Below, one piece after another: positions 42,967 to 50,455 of a stretch of DNA of 64,000 bases. The stretch spans positions 27,673-91,672 of the forward strand of contig DWYC01000088.1 of assembly GCA_019118925.1 (NCBI GenBank), written 5' to 3'. Position numbers and translations under genes: made by a program. The notes beneath the pieces were generated by a model that saw nothing but the letters and a program-made list of their open reading frames with translations, was not told the DNA's origin and did no database searches. This DNA comes from Candidatus Flavonifractor intestinipullorum (GTDB lineage Bacteria; Bacillota; Clostridia; Oscillospirales; Oscillospiraceae). How positions within the stretch are numbered: the stretch's first letter is position 1; every line of letters begins with the position of its first letter.

Positions 42967-43005
42967 AAAAAGCTCGTCGCAAGCGATATATCGCTTGCGA
43001 CGAGC
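42967..43005 (-). terminator. tRNA-Arg terminator
   Basis: AGCTCGTCGCAAGCGATA and its reverse complement directly abut the tRNA 3' end; on the minus strand TTTTTATTT follows. Confidence 0.85.
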
Positions 43006-43082
43006 TGGCACGCCCGAAGGGACTCGAACCCCCAACATTCAGAACCGGAATCTGACGCTCTATCCAATTGAACTACGGACGC
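43006..43082 (-). tRNA. tRNA-Arg (anticodon CCG)
   Basis: A 77-nt cloverleaf read on the minus strand: 5' acceptor GCGTCCG pairs with CGGGCGT, anticodon stem CAGA/TCTG with loop TTCCGGT (anticodon CCG, for CGG codons), T-loop TTCGAGT, and an encoded CCA. CGG is probably a frequent codon in this GC-rich genome. Confidence 0.95.
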
Positions 43083-43189
43083 ATGTCACCGCTTGGGACC
43101 AGATTATTATAACAGGCCCGGCCGGATTTGTAAAGGGCCGTTTGAAAAAAATTTGGCCCTTTTCTCCGGAGGGGAGCGGGATGCTCATA

Positions 43190-43218
43190 TTGACATATGC
43201 CGGAAATAAGACTATAGT
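43190..43218 (+). promoter_or_regulatory. Promoter of the DUF134-NifX fusion gene
   Basis: TTGACA, 17-nt spacer, TATAGT, 51 nt upstream of the start codon. Confidence 0.8.
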
Positions 43219-43268
43219 TATTTCAGAGCAACAAGCGCCGGAACGCATGGAGAGAAGGACGGTGGGAG

Positions 43269-44042
43269 ATGGCCAGACCGAGAAAATACCGGAATGTATG
43301 CAGCGCGCCGGAGACCGCGGTCTTTTGTCCGGCGGAGGGGAGCGCGGCCCCGCCCGTGGTGCTGACGGTGGACGAGTATGAGACGCTCCGCCTCATTGAC
43401 CGGGAGGGATACTCGCAGGCCCAGTGCGGCGTGCATATGGACATCGCCCGCACCACCGTGCAGATGGTGTACGCCTCAGCCCGAAAAAAGGTGGCCGACG
43501 CCCTGGTGGAGGGGCGGACGCTGCGGATCGAGGGGGGCGACTACCGGCTGTGCAACGGGACGGCGCGGGACGGCGGCTGCCGCGGCTGCCGGAAGCGCCG
43601 CCTCAGCCGGAAATCAGAACAATCAGGAGGAGATCCCATGAGAATCGCAGTGACATTTGAGCAGGGGCAGATTTTTCCGCACTTTGGTCACACAAAGCAG
43701 TTTAAAATCTACGATGTGGCCGACGGCAAGGTGGTCTCCGCCCGGGTAGTGGACACCAACGGCCAGGGACACGGCGCTCTGGCGGGGATGCTGGGGGCTC
43801 TGGGGGTGGATACCCTCATCTGCGGGGGCATTGGCGGCGGAGCCCGCTCTGCCCTGGACGCCCAGGGAATCCGGCTCTACGGCGGCGCCGGCGGGGAGGC
43901 CGACCGGGCGGTGGAAGCCCTTCTGGCGGGCGAGCTGGACTATGATCCCCAGGCCCATTGCAGCGGACACGGCCACGGCGAAGGACATACCTGCGGCGGC
44001 CATGCGGGTGGAGCATCGTGCGGCCACGGCTGCCGGGAATGA
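43269..44042 (+). CDS. DUF134 / NifX-NifB-type cluster-binding fusion protein
   Basis: A 257-residue two-domain protein. Residues 1-~105 are a DUF134 domain, a sigma-70 region-4-like helix-turn-helix (MARPRKYRNVC start, DREGYSQAQCGVHMDIARTTVQMVYASARKKVADAL) with a Cys-rich end. Residues ~122-230 are a dinitrogenase iron-molybdenum cofactor-type domain (AVTFEQGQIFPHFGHTKQFKIYDV). A His/Gly/Cys-rich tail (CSGHGHGEGHTCGGHAGG) suggests metal binding. There are no nitrogenase genes here; I infer a metal- or Fe-S-responsive regulator. Confidence 0.9.
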   Translation: MARPRKYRNVCSAPETAVFCPAEGSAAPPVVLTVDEYETLRLIDREGYSQAQCGVHMDIARTTVQMVYASARKKVADALVEGRTLRIEGGDYRLCNGTARDGGCRGCRKRRLSRKSEQSGGDPMRIAVTFEQGQIFPHFGHTKQFKIYDVADGKVVSARVVDTNGQGHGALAGMLGALGVDTLICGGIGGGARSALDAQGIRLYGGAGGEADRAVEALLAGELDYDPQAHCSGHGHGEGHTCGGHAGGASCGHGCRE

Positions 44043-44054
44043 GGAGGAGAGAGC

Positions 44055-44414
44055 ATGATATTTCTGCACTACCCCGCCTGCGGAACCTGTAAAAAGGCGA
44101 AACAGTGGCTGGAGGAGAAGGGGACGGCCTATACGCCCCGGGATATTAAGGCGGAACATCCGGCTTTGGAGGAGCTGCGGAACTGGGTGGAGCGCAGCGG
44201 CCTGCCGCTGAAGCGGTTTTTCAACACCAGCGGGCAGCAGTACCGCGCTCTGGGCCTCAAAGACCGTCTGAGCGCCCTCTCAGAGGAGGAACAGCTGACG
44301 CTGCTGGCCTCCGACGGGATGCTGGTCAAGCGCCCGATTTTGGTCGGGGAGGACTTCGTCCTGGTGGGATTCCGGCCAAAGGAGTGGGCGGAGAAGCTGG
44401 GCGTATCCGAATAA
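44055..44414 (+). CDS. ArsC/Spx-family thioredoxin-fold protein
   Basis: A 119-residue ArsC-family protein with the CxxC-type redox motif CGTCKKA at residues 9-15 and an RPILV segment near residue 95. Members are either arsenate reductases or Spx-like regulators; no ars operon is present, so the role is open. The gene begins 12 nt after the DUF134-NifX gene with GAGGAGG, so the two are probably cotranscribed. Confidence 0.85.
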   Translation: MIFLHYPACGTCKKAKQWLEEKGTAYTPRDIKAEHPALEELRNWVERSGLPLKRFFNTSGQQYRALGLKDRLSALSEEEQLTLLASDGMLVKRPILVGEDFVLVGFRPKEWAEKLGVSE

Positions 44415-44449
44415 AAAACGGGCGGAGGGATCTTTATCCCTCCGCCCGC
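44413..44449 (-). terminator. Terminator of pyrB
   Basis: CGGGCGGAGGGAT / ATCCCTCCGCCCG with a 4-nt loop; on the minus strand it is followed by TTTTTT. Confidence 0.85.
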
Positions 44450-44468
44450 GGCATATTACATTTAAAGG

Positions 44469-45527
44469 TTAGTGCAGGGCCGCGTCGCAGTAGGCGCAGC
44501 AGGCCACCCCGCCGTTGTCCTTTACCAGCGGGGGCAGGTAGTGGTCGGTCTGGGTGATGCAGCGGGGGTTGGAGCACACCGGGGCCGTTCCGATCTCCAC
44601 CGGCTCCGGCCTCTGCCGGGGCTGATTGGCCAGGTCGGCGAGCAGGGCCATGCGGGAGAACATGCCGTACCGGGCCTGCTCAAAATAGGCCGCCCGAGGG
44701 TCGTCGTCCACGTCCAGAGCGATCTCGTCCACCCGGGGCAGGGGGTGCATGACCAGCATGTTTTTCCGCGCCCGCTCCAGCTTGCGGCGGGTGAGAATGT
44801 AAATGCCCTTGTTGCGCTCGTACTCCAGGGGGTCCACAAAGCGCTCCCGCTGGATGCGGGTCATGTAGAGCACGTCCAGCTGGGGAATGACGTTTTCCAG
44901 ACCCGTGACCTCCACGCTCCAGAGTCCGTGCTCCTTCATAAAGGAGCGGATGTACTCGGGTACCGCCAGCTCCCGGGGGGAGATGAGGTAAAACTTTACG
45001 CGGTCGAACTTGGCCAGGGCCTTGATGAGAGAGTGGACGGTGCGTCCGTTTTTCAAATCGCCGCACAGGCCGATGGAGATGCCGTCCACCCCGCCCAGCA
45101 GGCGGGTGATGGTGGTCAGGTCGGTGGTGGTCTGGGTGGGGTGCATGTGCCCGCCGTCGCCGGCGTTGATGACGGGCACGTCCGAGTAGAGGGAGGCCGC
45201 CTTGGCCGCCCCCTCCCGGGGGTTGCGCATGACCACCACGTCGGCGTAGCCCGAGACCATCTTTATGGTGTCCTTCAGGCACTCGCCCTTGGCCACGGAG
45301 GAGGAGTTGGGGTCGGCAAAGCCGAACACCGTGCCGCCCACCCGGAGCATGGCGGTCTGGAAGGAGAAATTCGTCCGGGTAGAGGGCTCAAAAAAGAGGG
45401 TGGCCGCCACCCGCCCCCGACAGGCGTCCATAAAATCGGCGGGGTGGTCGATGATGGCGCTGGTCCGTTGGTACAGCGCCTCCCACTCCGCCCGGGACAG
45501 ATCTCCAAAGTCGATCAGATGCCGCAT
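44469..45527 (-). CDS. pyrB: Aspartate carbamoyltransferase with C-terminal PyrI-like zinc module
   Basis: Second step of pyrimidine synthesis: carbamoyl phosphate plus aspartate. 352 residues from the ATG at 45527 (MRHLIDFGDLS; GGGAG 8 nt upstream). The catalytic chain shows the carbamoyl-phosphate loop FFEPSTRTNFSF, the HPTQTTTDL segment and LVMHPLPRVDEI. After about residue 305 an extension has four Cys, CSNPRC...CCAYC, arranged like the zinc domain of the regulatory chain PyrI, but the nucleotide-binding part of PyrI is absent. The module may mediate contacts between catalytic trimers without CTP/ATP control. Confidence 0.92.
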   Translation of the reverse strand: MRHLIDFGDLSRAEWEALYQRTSAIIDHPADFMDACRGRVAATLFFEPSTRTNFSFQTAMLRVGGTVFGFADPNSSSVAKGECLKDTIKMVSGYADVVVMRNPREGAAKAASLYSDVPVINAGDGGHMHPTQTTTDLTTITRLLGGVDGISIGLCGDLKNGRTVHSLIKALAKFDRVKFYLISPRELAVPEYIRSFMKEHGLWSVEVTGLENVIPQLDVLYMTRIQRERFVDPLEYERNKGIYILTRRKLERARKNMLVMHPLPRVDEIALDVDDDPRAAYFEQARYGMFSRMALLADLANQPRQRPEPVEIGTAPVCSNPRCITQTDHYLPPLVKDNGGVACCAYCDAALH

Positions 45528-45687
45528 GCCATGCGCTCCCTTTCTTATCATAGGATCGTTTTTCGCCCTATCATATCACACTTTCCACGCGGGGACAAGG
45601 ACGGGAAGATAAATTTTTCGCCCTTGCGGGAACCGGGGCAGGGTGCTATACTAGAGGCCGCAAAGCAGGTGGGGAGGGGGCAAAGGG

Positions 45688-46641
45688 ATGGGCCGGGAGC
45701 TGCGGGGGCGCTTTGCCCCCAGTCCCAGCGGGCGGATGCACGCGGGGAATCTGTTTACGGCGCTGCTCGCCTGGCTCTCGGTGCGCAGCCGGGGCGGAAC
45801 CATGGTGCTGCGGATGGAGGACCTGGACCCGGACCGGTGCCGGGAGGAGTACGCCCGCGTTCTGGCCGGGGACCTGGAATGGCTGGGCCTGGACTGGGAC
45901 GAGGGGTACGGAACGGGCGGGGCCCGGGGCCCGTATCTCCAGAGCGAGCGCACGGACTGCTACGCCGCCTGCTTCCGAAGCCTGGAGGAGCGGGGATTGG
46001 TCTACCCCTGTTTCTGCACCCGGGCCGAGCGTTTGGCGGCTTCCGCTCCCCACCGCGCCGACGGGCAGGCGGTCTACGGCGGGCGGTGCCGGAATCTGAC
46101 GGGCGGGGAGCGGGCGCGGCTGGCCCAAACGCGCCGGCCGGCCTGGCGGGTGCGGGTGCCGGAGGAAGACGTTTCCTTTTCCGACGGCCATCTCGGCGTC
46201 TACCGGGAGAATCTGGCCCGGGACTGCGGGGACTTTATCGTCCGCCGGTCCGACGGGGTGTACGCCTACCAGCTGGCGGTGACGGCCGACGACGGGGCCA
46301 TGGCCATTACTCAGGTGGTTCGGGGGTCCGATCTGCTCTCGTCCACCCCGCGGCAGCTCTACCTCTACCGGCTGCTGGGTCTGGATGCGCCGGAGTTCTA
46401 TCATGTGCCCCTGCTGTGCGCCGCGGACGGCCGGCGGCTGTCCAAACGGGACGGAGACCTGGACCTGGGGGCGCTGCGGGCGCGTTTTTCCCCGGAGGCG
46501 CTCACCGGACGGCTGGCCTGGCTGGCGGGGCTGCTGGAGCGGCCCGAACCGGTGGAGCCCCGGGAGCTCATCCCCTCCTTTTCCTGGGAAAAGATTCCAC
46601 GTGAGGACATTTTGGTTCCAAAGGGACTGTTTGAGAAATAA
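45688..46641 (+). CDS. gluQ: Glutamyl-Q tRNA(Asp) synthetase
   Basis: A truncated glutamyl-tRNA synthetase paralogue, 317 residues, that charges queuosine in tRNA-Asp with glutamate. Class-I signatures: FAPSPSGRMHAGNLFTAL (HIGH-like) and LSKRDGDLDLG (KMSKS-like). Zinc-site segment CFCTRAERL...GRCRNL lies in between. The absence of the anticodon-binding domain and the length identify GluQRS rather than GltX. It stands alone, divergent from pyrB. Confidence 0.93.
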   Translation: MGRELRGRFAPSPSGRMHAGNLFTALLAWLSVRSRGGTMVLRMEDLDPDRCREEYARVLAGDLEWLGLDWDEGYGTGGARGPYLQSERTDCYAACFRSLEERGLVYPCFCTRAERLAASAPHRADGQAVYGGRCRNLTGGERARLAQTRRPAWRVRVPEEDVSFSDGHLGVYRENLARDCGDFIVRRSDGVYAYQLAVTADDGAMAITQVVRGSDLLSSTPRQLYLYRLLGLDAPEFYHVPLLCAADGRRLSKRDGDLDLGALRARFSPEALTGRLAWLAGLLERPEPVEPRELIPSFSWEKIPREDILVPKGLFEK

Positions 46642-46702
46642 ATCGCACGGTATGTAGTATTTTTCTTGATAAAATAATCAAGAAGGTAAAATGACAGAGG
46701 GC

Positions 46703-46731
46703 TTGCATTCAAAATGCCGATATGGTATAAT
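46703..46731 (+). promoter_or_regulatory. Promoter of the grd riboswitch operon
   Basis: TTGCAT, 17-nt spacer, TATAAT; transcription would start shortly before the first glycine aptamer. Confidence 0.8.
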
Positions 46732-46765
46732 CCAACCATCGAAAAAACAAATATTGCTGGATGAA

Positions 46766-46952
46766 AGCTGCGGGAGAGCGTTTTGGACTGCCTCCAGAAC
46801 CACCGAAGGTATAACGGCTCCATGTGCCGAGTGGAGTACGAATTTCTCAGGTATCCGTACCGCAGCTGGACAGAACTCTGAAAAGTCCATGATTTCATGG
46901 CGCCGAAGGTGCAACTCCGTCAAGGGGGAAACTCTCAGGTTAGGTACAGAGT
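46766..46952 (+). promoter_or_regulatory. Tandem glycine riboswitch
   Basis: Two aptamers in series. Aptamer 1 is closed by AGCTGCGG (46766-46773) and CCGCAGCT (46860-46867) and contains GGGAGAG, CACCGAAGG and TTTCTCAGGTA. Aptamer 2 is closed by ACTCTG (46875-46880) and CAGAGT (46947-46952) and contains GCGCCGAAGGTGCAA and AACTCTCAGG, the most conserved glycine-riboswitch sequences. The 3' P1 strand of aptamer 2 is also the 5' arm of the terminator that follows, so glycine binding would turn expression on. The controlled genes (grdX, grdE, grdB) use glycine. Confidence 0.95.
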
Positions 46953-47015
46953 GCAGGGCAAAGGGAGTAATGCATGATAGCCGCATGCATCCGTTTGTGC
47001 CTGCACTCTGTTTTT
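46946..47015 (+). terminator. Expression-platform terminator of the glycine riboswitch
   Basis: ACAGAGTGCAGG (46946-46957) pairs perfectly with CCTGCACTCTGT (47000-47011), followed by TTTTT. The 5' arm overlaps P1 of aptamer 2, making the two structures exclusive. Confidence 0.9.
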
Positions 47016-47036
47016 GTCTGCAGAGGAGGAATCGCA

Positions 47037-47423
47037 TTGCTTCTGGTGACAAACAATGAGAAGGTCCGGGCCAAGTACGCCGCCGTGTGTACGCTCCGCT
47101 TTGTGGAGGGCGGGCACAACGACGTACTTAAGGTTGTGCGGGATCTGGTCCACAAGGGGCACAAGCTGCTCACCCATCCCCTGGCGGGCAGCGTGAAACC
47201 CAATGAGACCCCGTTCCGCTCGGTGGCCCTCACCGAGGAGCCGGGGCCGCTGGATCTGGAGTCTCTGGAGCTCATTGAAAAGGCGCTGGGGATGCTCCGG
47301 CAGTTCAAGCCCCGCTTCCAGCGCGGCGAGGACGCTCCTCCCGACATGCGGGAGGACTTTGCAGAAATCGATTATCGGCTGATTGACGGGGCGCTTGCCT
47401 CGCAGACAGAAGGAAAAATTTAA
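47037..47423 (+). CDS. grdX: GrdX family protein
   Basis: A 128-residue protein conserved at the head of glycine/betaine reductase operons; function unestablished. A TTG start at 47037 is chosen because AGAGGAGG lies 7 nt upstream and the family begins with a short beta strand then TNN (here LLVTNNEKVRAKY). The ATG at 46974 in the ORF track lies inside the riboswitch terminator. It precedes grdE by 17 nt. Confidence 0.85.
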   Translation: MLLVTNNEKVRAKYAAVCTLRFVEGGHNDVLKVVRDLVHKGHKLLTHPLAGSVKPNETPFRSVALTEEPGPLDLESLELIEKALGMLRQFKPRFQRGEDAPPDMREDFAEIDYRLIDGALASQTEGKI

Positions 47424-47440
47424 AAAGGAGAGTGAGACTT

Positions 47441-48721
47441 ATGCGGCTGGAACTTGGTGAAATTCACATCAGCGACATTAAGCTCGGCGACTGCTCCAAG
47501 GTGGAGAACGGTACCCTCTACGTGAACGTGGAGGAGCTGCGTGCTCTGCTTCTGGAGGACGAGGACCTGGCCTCGGTTGACTTCGAGGTGGTCCATCCCG
47601 GTGAGTCCGTGCGCATCATCCCCGTTAAGGACGTCATCGAGCCCCGCGTGAAGGTGGAGGGCCCCGGCGGCGTGTTCCCCGGCATGATCTCCAAGGTCAC
47701 CACCGTGGGCAGCGGCAAGACCCATGTCCTCAAGGGCTGCGCCGTGGTCACCACCGGTAAGGTGGTGGGCTTCCAGGAGGGCATCATCGACATGACCGGC
47801 CCCGGCGCCGAGTACACCCCCTTCTCCAAGCTCAACAACCTGGTCATGATCTGCGAGCCCAAGGAGGGCGTCAAGCAGCATCAGCACGAGCACGCCATCC
47901 GCATGGCCGGCCTGAAGGCCGCCGCCTACCTGGGCGAGCTGGCCCGCAACCTGACTCCCGACGAGACCAAGGTCTACGAGACCGACGGCGTCATGAGCGG
48001 CAAGGAGAAGTATCCCAACCTGCCCCGCGTGGGCTATGTCCTGATGCTCCAGAGCCAGGGCCTGCTCCACGACACCTATGTCTACGGCGTGGATATGAAG
48101 CGCTCCATGCCCACCATCCTCAACCCCACCGAGACCATGGACGGCGCCATCCTGAGCGGCAACTGCGTGTCCGCCTGCGATAAGAACACCACCTATCATC
48201 ACCTGAACAACCCCGTCATCCACGATCTGCTGGAGCAGCACGGCAAGACCCTGAACTTCGTCGGCGTCATCATCACCAACGAGAACGTGTATCTGGCCGA
48301 CAAGGAGCGCTCCTCCGACTGGTCCACCAAGCTGGCCAAGTTCCTGGAGCTGGACGGCGCCCTGGTGAGCCAGGAGGGCTTCGGCAACCCCGACACCGAC
48401 CTGATCATGAACTGCAAGAAGCTGGAGGCCGCCGGCATCAAGACCGTCATCATCACCGATGAGTACGCCGGTCAGGACGGCGCTTCCCAGTCCCTGGCTG
48501 ACGCCGATCCCTCCGCCGACGCGGTGGTCACCGGCGGCAACGCCAACATGGTCATCCACCTGCCCAAGATGGACAAGGTGATCGGCCACATCGAGGCTGC
48601 CGACATCATCGCCGGCGGTCACGACGGCTCTCTGAATGCCGACGGCAGCATCGATGCCGAGCTGCAGGTCATCACCGGCGCTACCAATGAGATGGGCTTC
48701 AACAAGCTCAGCGCCCGCTAA
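47441..48721 (+). CDS. grdE: Glycine reductase component B, proprotein GrdE
   Basis: Substrate-binding subunit precursor of glycine reductase (Stickland reduction of glycine to acetyl phosphate and ammonia). 426 residues from the ATG at 47441 (AGGAG 10 nt upstream; the track GTG has no usable spacing). The proprotein is known to self-cleave before a Cys that becomes a pyruvoyl group; here SGNCVSACDKN places it at Cys242, the position reported for GrdE. The glycine riboswitch favours glycine over sarcosine or betaine as substrate. Followed 19 nt later by grdB. Confidence 0.92.
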   Translation: MRLELGEIHISDIKLGDCSKVENGTLYVNVEELRALLLEDEDLASVDFEVVHPGESVRIIPVKDVIEPRVKVEGPGGVFPGMISKVTTVGSGKTHVLKGCAVVTTGKVVGFQEGIIDMTGPGAEYTPFSKLNNLVMICEPKEGVKQHQHEHAIRMAGLKAAAYLGELARNLTPDETKVYETDGVMSGKEKYPNLPRVGYVLMLQSQGLLHDTYVYGVDMKRSMPTILNPTETMDGAILSGNCVSACDKNTTYHHLNNPVIHDLLEQHGKTLNFVGVIITNENVYLADKERSSDWSTKLAKFLELDGALVSQEGFGNPDTDLIMNCKKLEAAGIKTVIITDEYAGQDGASQSLADADPSADAVVTGGNANMVIHLPKMDKVIGHIEAADIIAGGHDGSLNADGSIDAELQVITGATNEMGFNKLSAR

Positions 48722-48740
48722 GTAAAGGAGGGGAACGGTA

Positions 48741-50045
48741 ATGAGTCTGAGAGTTGTTCATTATATCAACCAGTTCTTCGCCCAGATCGGCGGCGAAGAG
48801 AAGGCCGACTACGCCCCCGAGTATCGGGAGGGCGCCGTGGGCCCCGGCCTGGCTCTGAACGCTGCGTTCAAGGGTGAGGCTGAGATCGTGGGCACCGTGA
48901 TCTGCGGTGACTCCTACTTCAACGAGAATCTGGATGCGGCCAAGAAGACCGTGCTGGACATGATCTCCGCCGCCAAGGCCGACGTGGTCATCTGCGGCCC
49001 CGCCTTCAACGCCGGCCGTTACGGCGTGGCCTGCGGCACCGTGGCCGCCGCCGTGAAGGACGAGCTGCACCTGCCTGTCGTCACCGGTATGTACGAGGAG
49101 AACCCCGGCGCCGACATGTTCAAGAACAAGGTCTATATTGTCGCCACCAAGAACAGCGCCGCCGGCATGCGCGACGCCGCTCCCAAGATGGCCTCCCTGG
49201 CCCTGAAGCTGGCCAAGGGCGAGAAGATCGGCGCCTCCGCCGAGGAGGGCTACATGCCCAACGGCCTGCGCGTCAACTTCTTCGAGAAGGAGCGCGGCTC
49301 CACCCGCGCCGTGAAGATGCTCCTCAACAAGCTGGCCGGCAAGCCCTACACCACCGAGTTCCCCATGCCCTCCTTTGACCGCGTGGCTCCCGGTGCCGCC
49401 ATCACCGACCTGGCCCACACCACCATCGCTCTGGTGACCTCCGGCGGTATCGTGCCCAAGGGCAACCCCGACCACATCGAGTCCTCCTCCGCCTCCAAGT
49501 TCGGCCGCTACGACATCAGCCAGTTCGAGGACCTGACCGCTGCCGACCATGAGACCGCTCACGGCGGCTATGACCCGGTCTACGCCAACGAGGACCCCGA
49601 CCGCGTCCTGCCCGTGGACGTGCTGCGCAAGATGGAGAAGGAAGGCAAGATCGGCGGTATCTACCCCTACTTCTTCACCACCGTCGGCAACGGCACCGCC
49701 GTGGCCAGCGCCAAGAAGTTCGGTGAGGCCATCGGTAAGGAGCTGCGGGATGCCGGCATCAAGGCCGCCATCCTGACCTCTACGTGAGGCACCTGCACTC
49801 GTTGCGGTGCAACGATGGTTAAAGAGATCGAGCGCGCCGGTGTCACTGTGGTTCACATGTGCACCGTCACCCCCATTTCCATGACCGTGGGCGCCAACCG
49901 TATCGTGCCCACCATCGCCATCCCCCACCCCCTGGGCAACCCCGCTCTCACCCACGAGGAGGAGTTCGAGCTGCGCTACAAGCTGGTGGAGAAGGCTCTG
50001 AAGGCTCTGGAGACCCCCGTGGACGATCAGACGATCTTCGACTGA
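48741..50045 (+). CDS. grdB: Glycine reductase component B, selenoprotein GrdB
   Basis: A 434-residue selenoprotein; the ORF track splits it at 49787 because TGA at 49785-49787 encodes selenocysteine. Reading through gives LTST-U-GTCTRCGATMVKEIE, the conserved UxxCxxC site of GrdB/GrdF/GrdH. The downstream ORF at 49815 is in the same frame and completes the family C-terminus ending TIAIPHPLGNP. A SECIS-like hairpin follows the UGA immediately. With GrdE it forms component B, passing the carboxymethyl group to the selenoprotein A. No grdA, grdC or grdD is present in the window. Confidence 0.95.
49785..49787 (+). other. Selenocysteine UGA codon of grdB
   Basis: In-frame TGA at residue 349 within TST-U-GTCTRCG. 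The downstream frame stays open for another 86 codons with full family similarity. Confidence 0.95.
49789..49810 (+). promoter_or_regulatory. Bacterial SECIS-like hairpin
   Basis: Starting one nucleotide after the UGA: GCACC, bulged T, GCA, loop CTCGT, TGC, GGTGC. The bulged U and small loop fit bacterial SECIS elements recognised by SelB. Confidence 0.75.
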
Positions 50046-50075
50046 TCTTCCCGTCTCAAAGCATTCCAACACGCG

Positions 50076-50117
50076 CCGAACCCCGCGGGATTTCCCGCGG
50101 GGTTCGGTGTTTGTTTT
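50076..50117 (+). terminator. Terminator of the grd operon
   Basis: CCGAACCCCGCGGGA / TCCCGCGGGGTTCGG followed by TGTTTGTTTT. Confidence 0.85.
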
Positions 50118-50186
50118 GACGCGCCACGGCGTCAAAACAAAACGCCGGAGCAAGCGCTCAGGGCCTGCTCCGGCCCGGCCGGGTAC

Positions 50187-50220
50187 AAAAAACCGCCGCA
50201 GACCGGAAAGTCTGCGGCGG
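50187..50220 (-). terminator. Minus-strand terminator
   Basis: CCGCCGCAGAC / GTCTGCGGCGG with TTTTTT on the minus strand. It would stop transcription coming from the truncated tRNA side. Confidence 0.75.
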
Positions 50221-50346
50221 CGTGGAACATCCCAACACTATAGATGCCGCTGCTTCAGGTTTGCAGCCAAAACCAAACCGAAGCCCAGCGCAGCGGGTTC
50301 GGTTTGGAGAGGAGGAGCGACGGAATGAGTGAGCGATGACTTTTGT

Positions 50347-50384
50347 AAAAAAGTCGTCGCGGACGATATGCAGTCCGCGACGAC
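50347..50384 (-). terminator. Trailer terminator of the interrupted tRNA gene
   Basis: GTCGTCGCGGAC / GTCCGCGACGAC directly after the tRNA 3' end, followed on the minus strand by TTTTTT. Confidence 0.8.
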
Positions 50385-50385
50385 G

Positions 50386-50411
50386 TGGTGACCCGTCGGG
50401 GGCTCGAACCC
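50386..50411 (-). other. Prophage attachment site: 3' fragment of a tRNA gene
   Basis: On the minus strand GGGTTCGAGCCCCCGACGG + GTCACCA is the T-loop, 3' T-stem, 3' acceptor strand and CCA of a tRNA. The expected 5' T-stem CGGGG is CTGGG here, and no D-arm, anticodon arm or 5' acceptor follows. The implied 5' acceptor GACCCGT is common in Firmicutes tRNA-Lys. The integrase gene starts 45 nt away, so this 26-nt block is one att core. Confidence 0.85.
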
Positions 50412-50455
50412 AGCTCAAAAAATTGTTATAGCCATTCTGCCACAATGGATTGCTA

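Larger units (their letters stand above)
50046..50385. other. Intergenic region between grdB and the prophage
   Basis: No gene seen. It contains the grdB terminator, a minus-strand terminator at 50187-50220, a long imperfect inverted repeat CCAAACCGA...TCGGTTTGG (about 50272-50307) and the tRNA trailer hairpin. Confidence 0.6.

Noticed and set aside
46662-46683. TTCTTGAT / ATCAAGAA inverted repeat after gluQ as a terminator
   Set aside because: The stem is only 8 bp and A/T-rich, and no U-tract follows on either strand; possibly a weak terminator, but not supported.
49815-50045. Separate 76-aa gene after grdB
   Set aside because: In the same frame as grdB and equal to its conserved C-terminus; separated only by the selenocysteine TGA.
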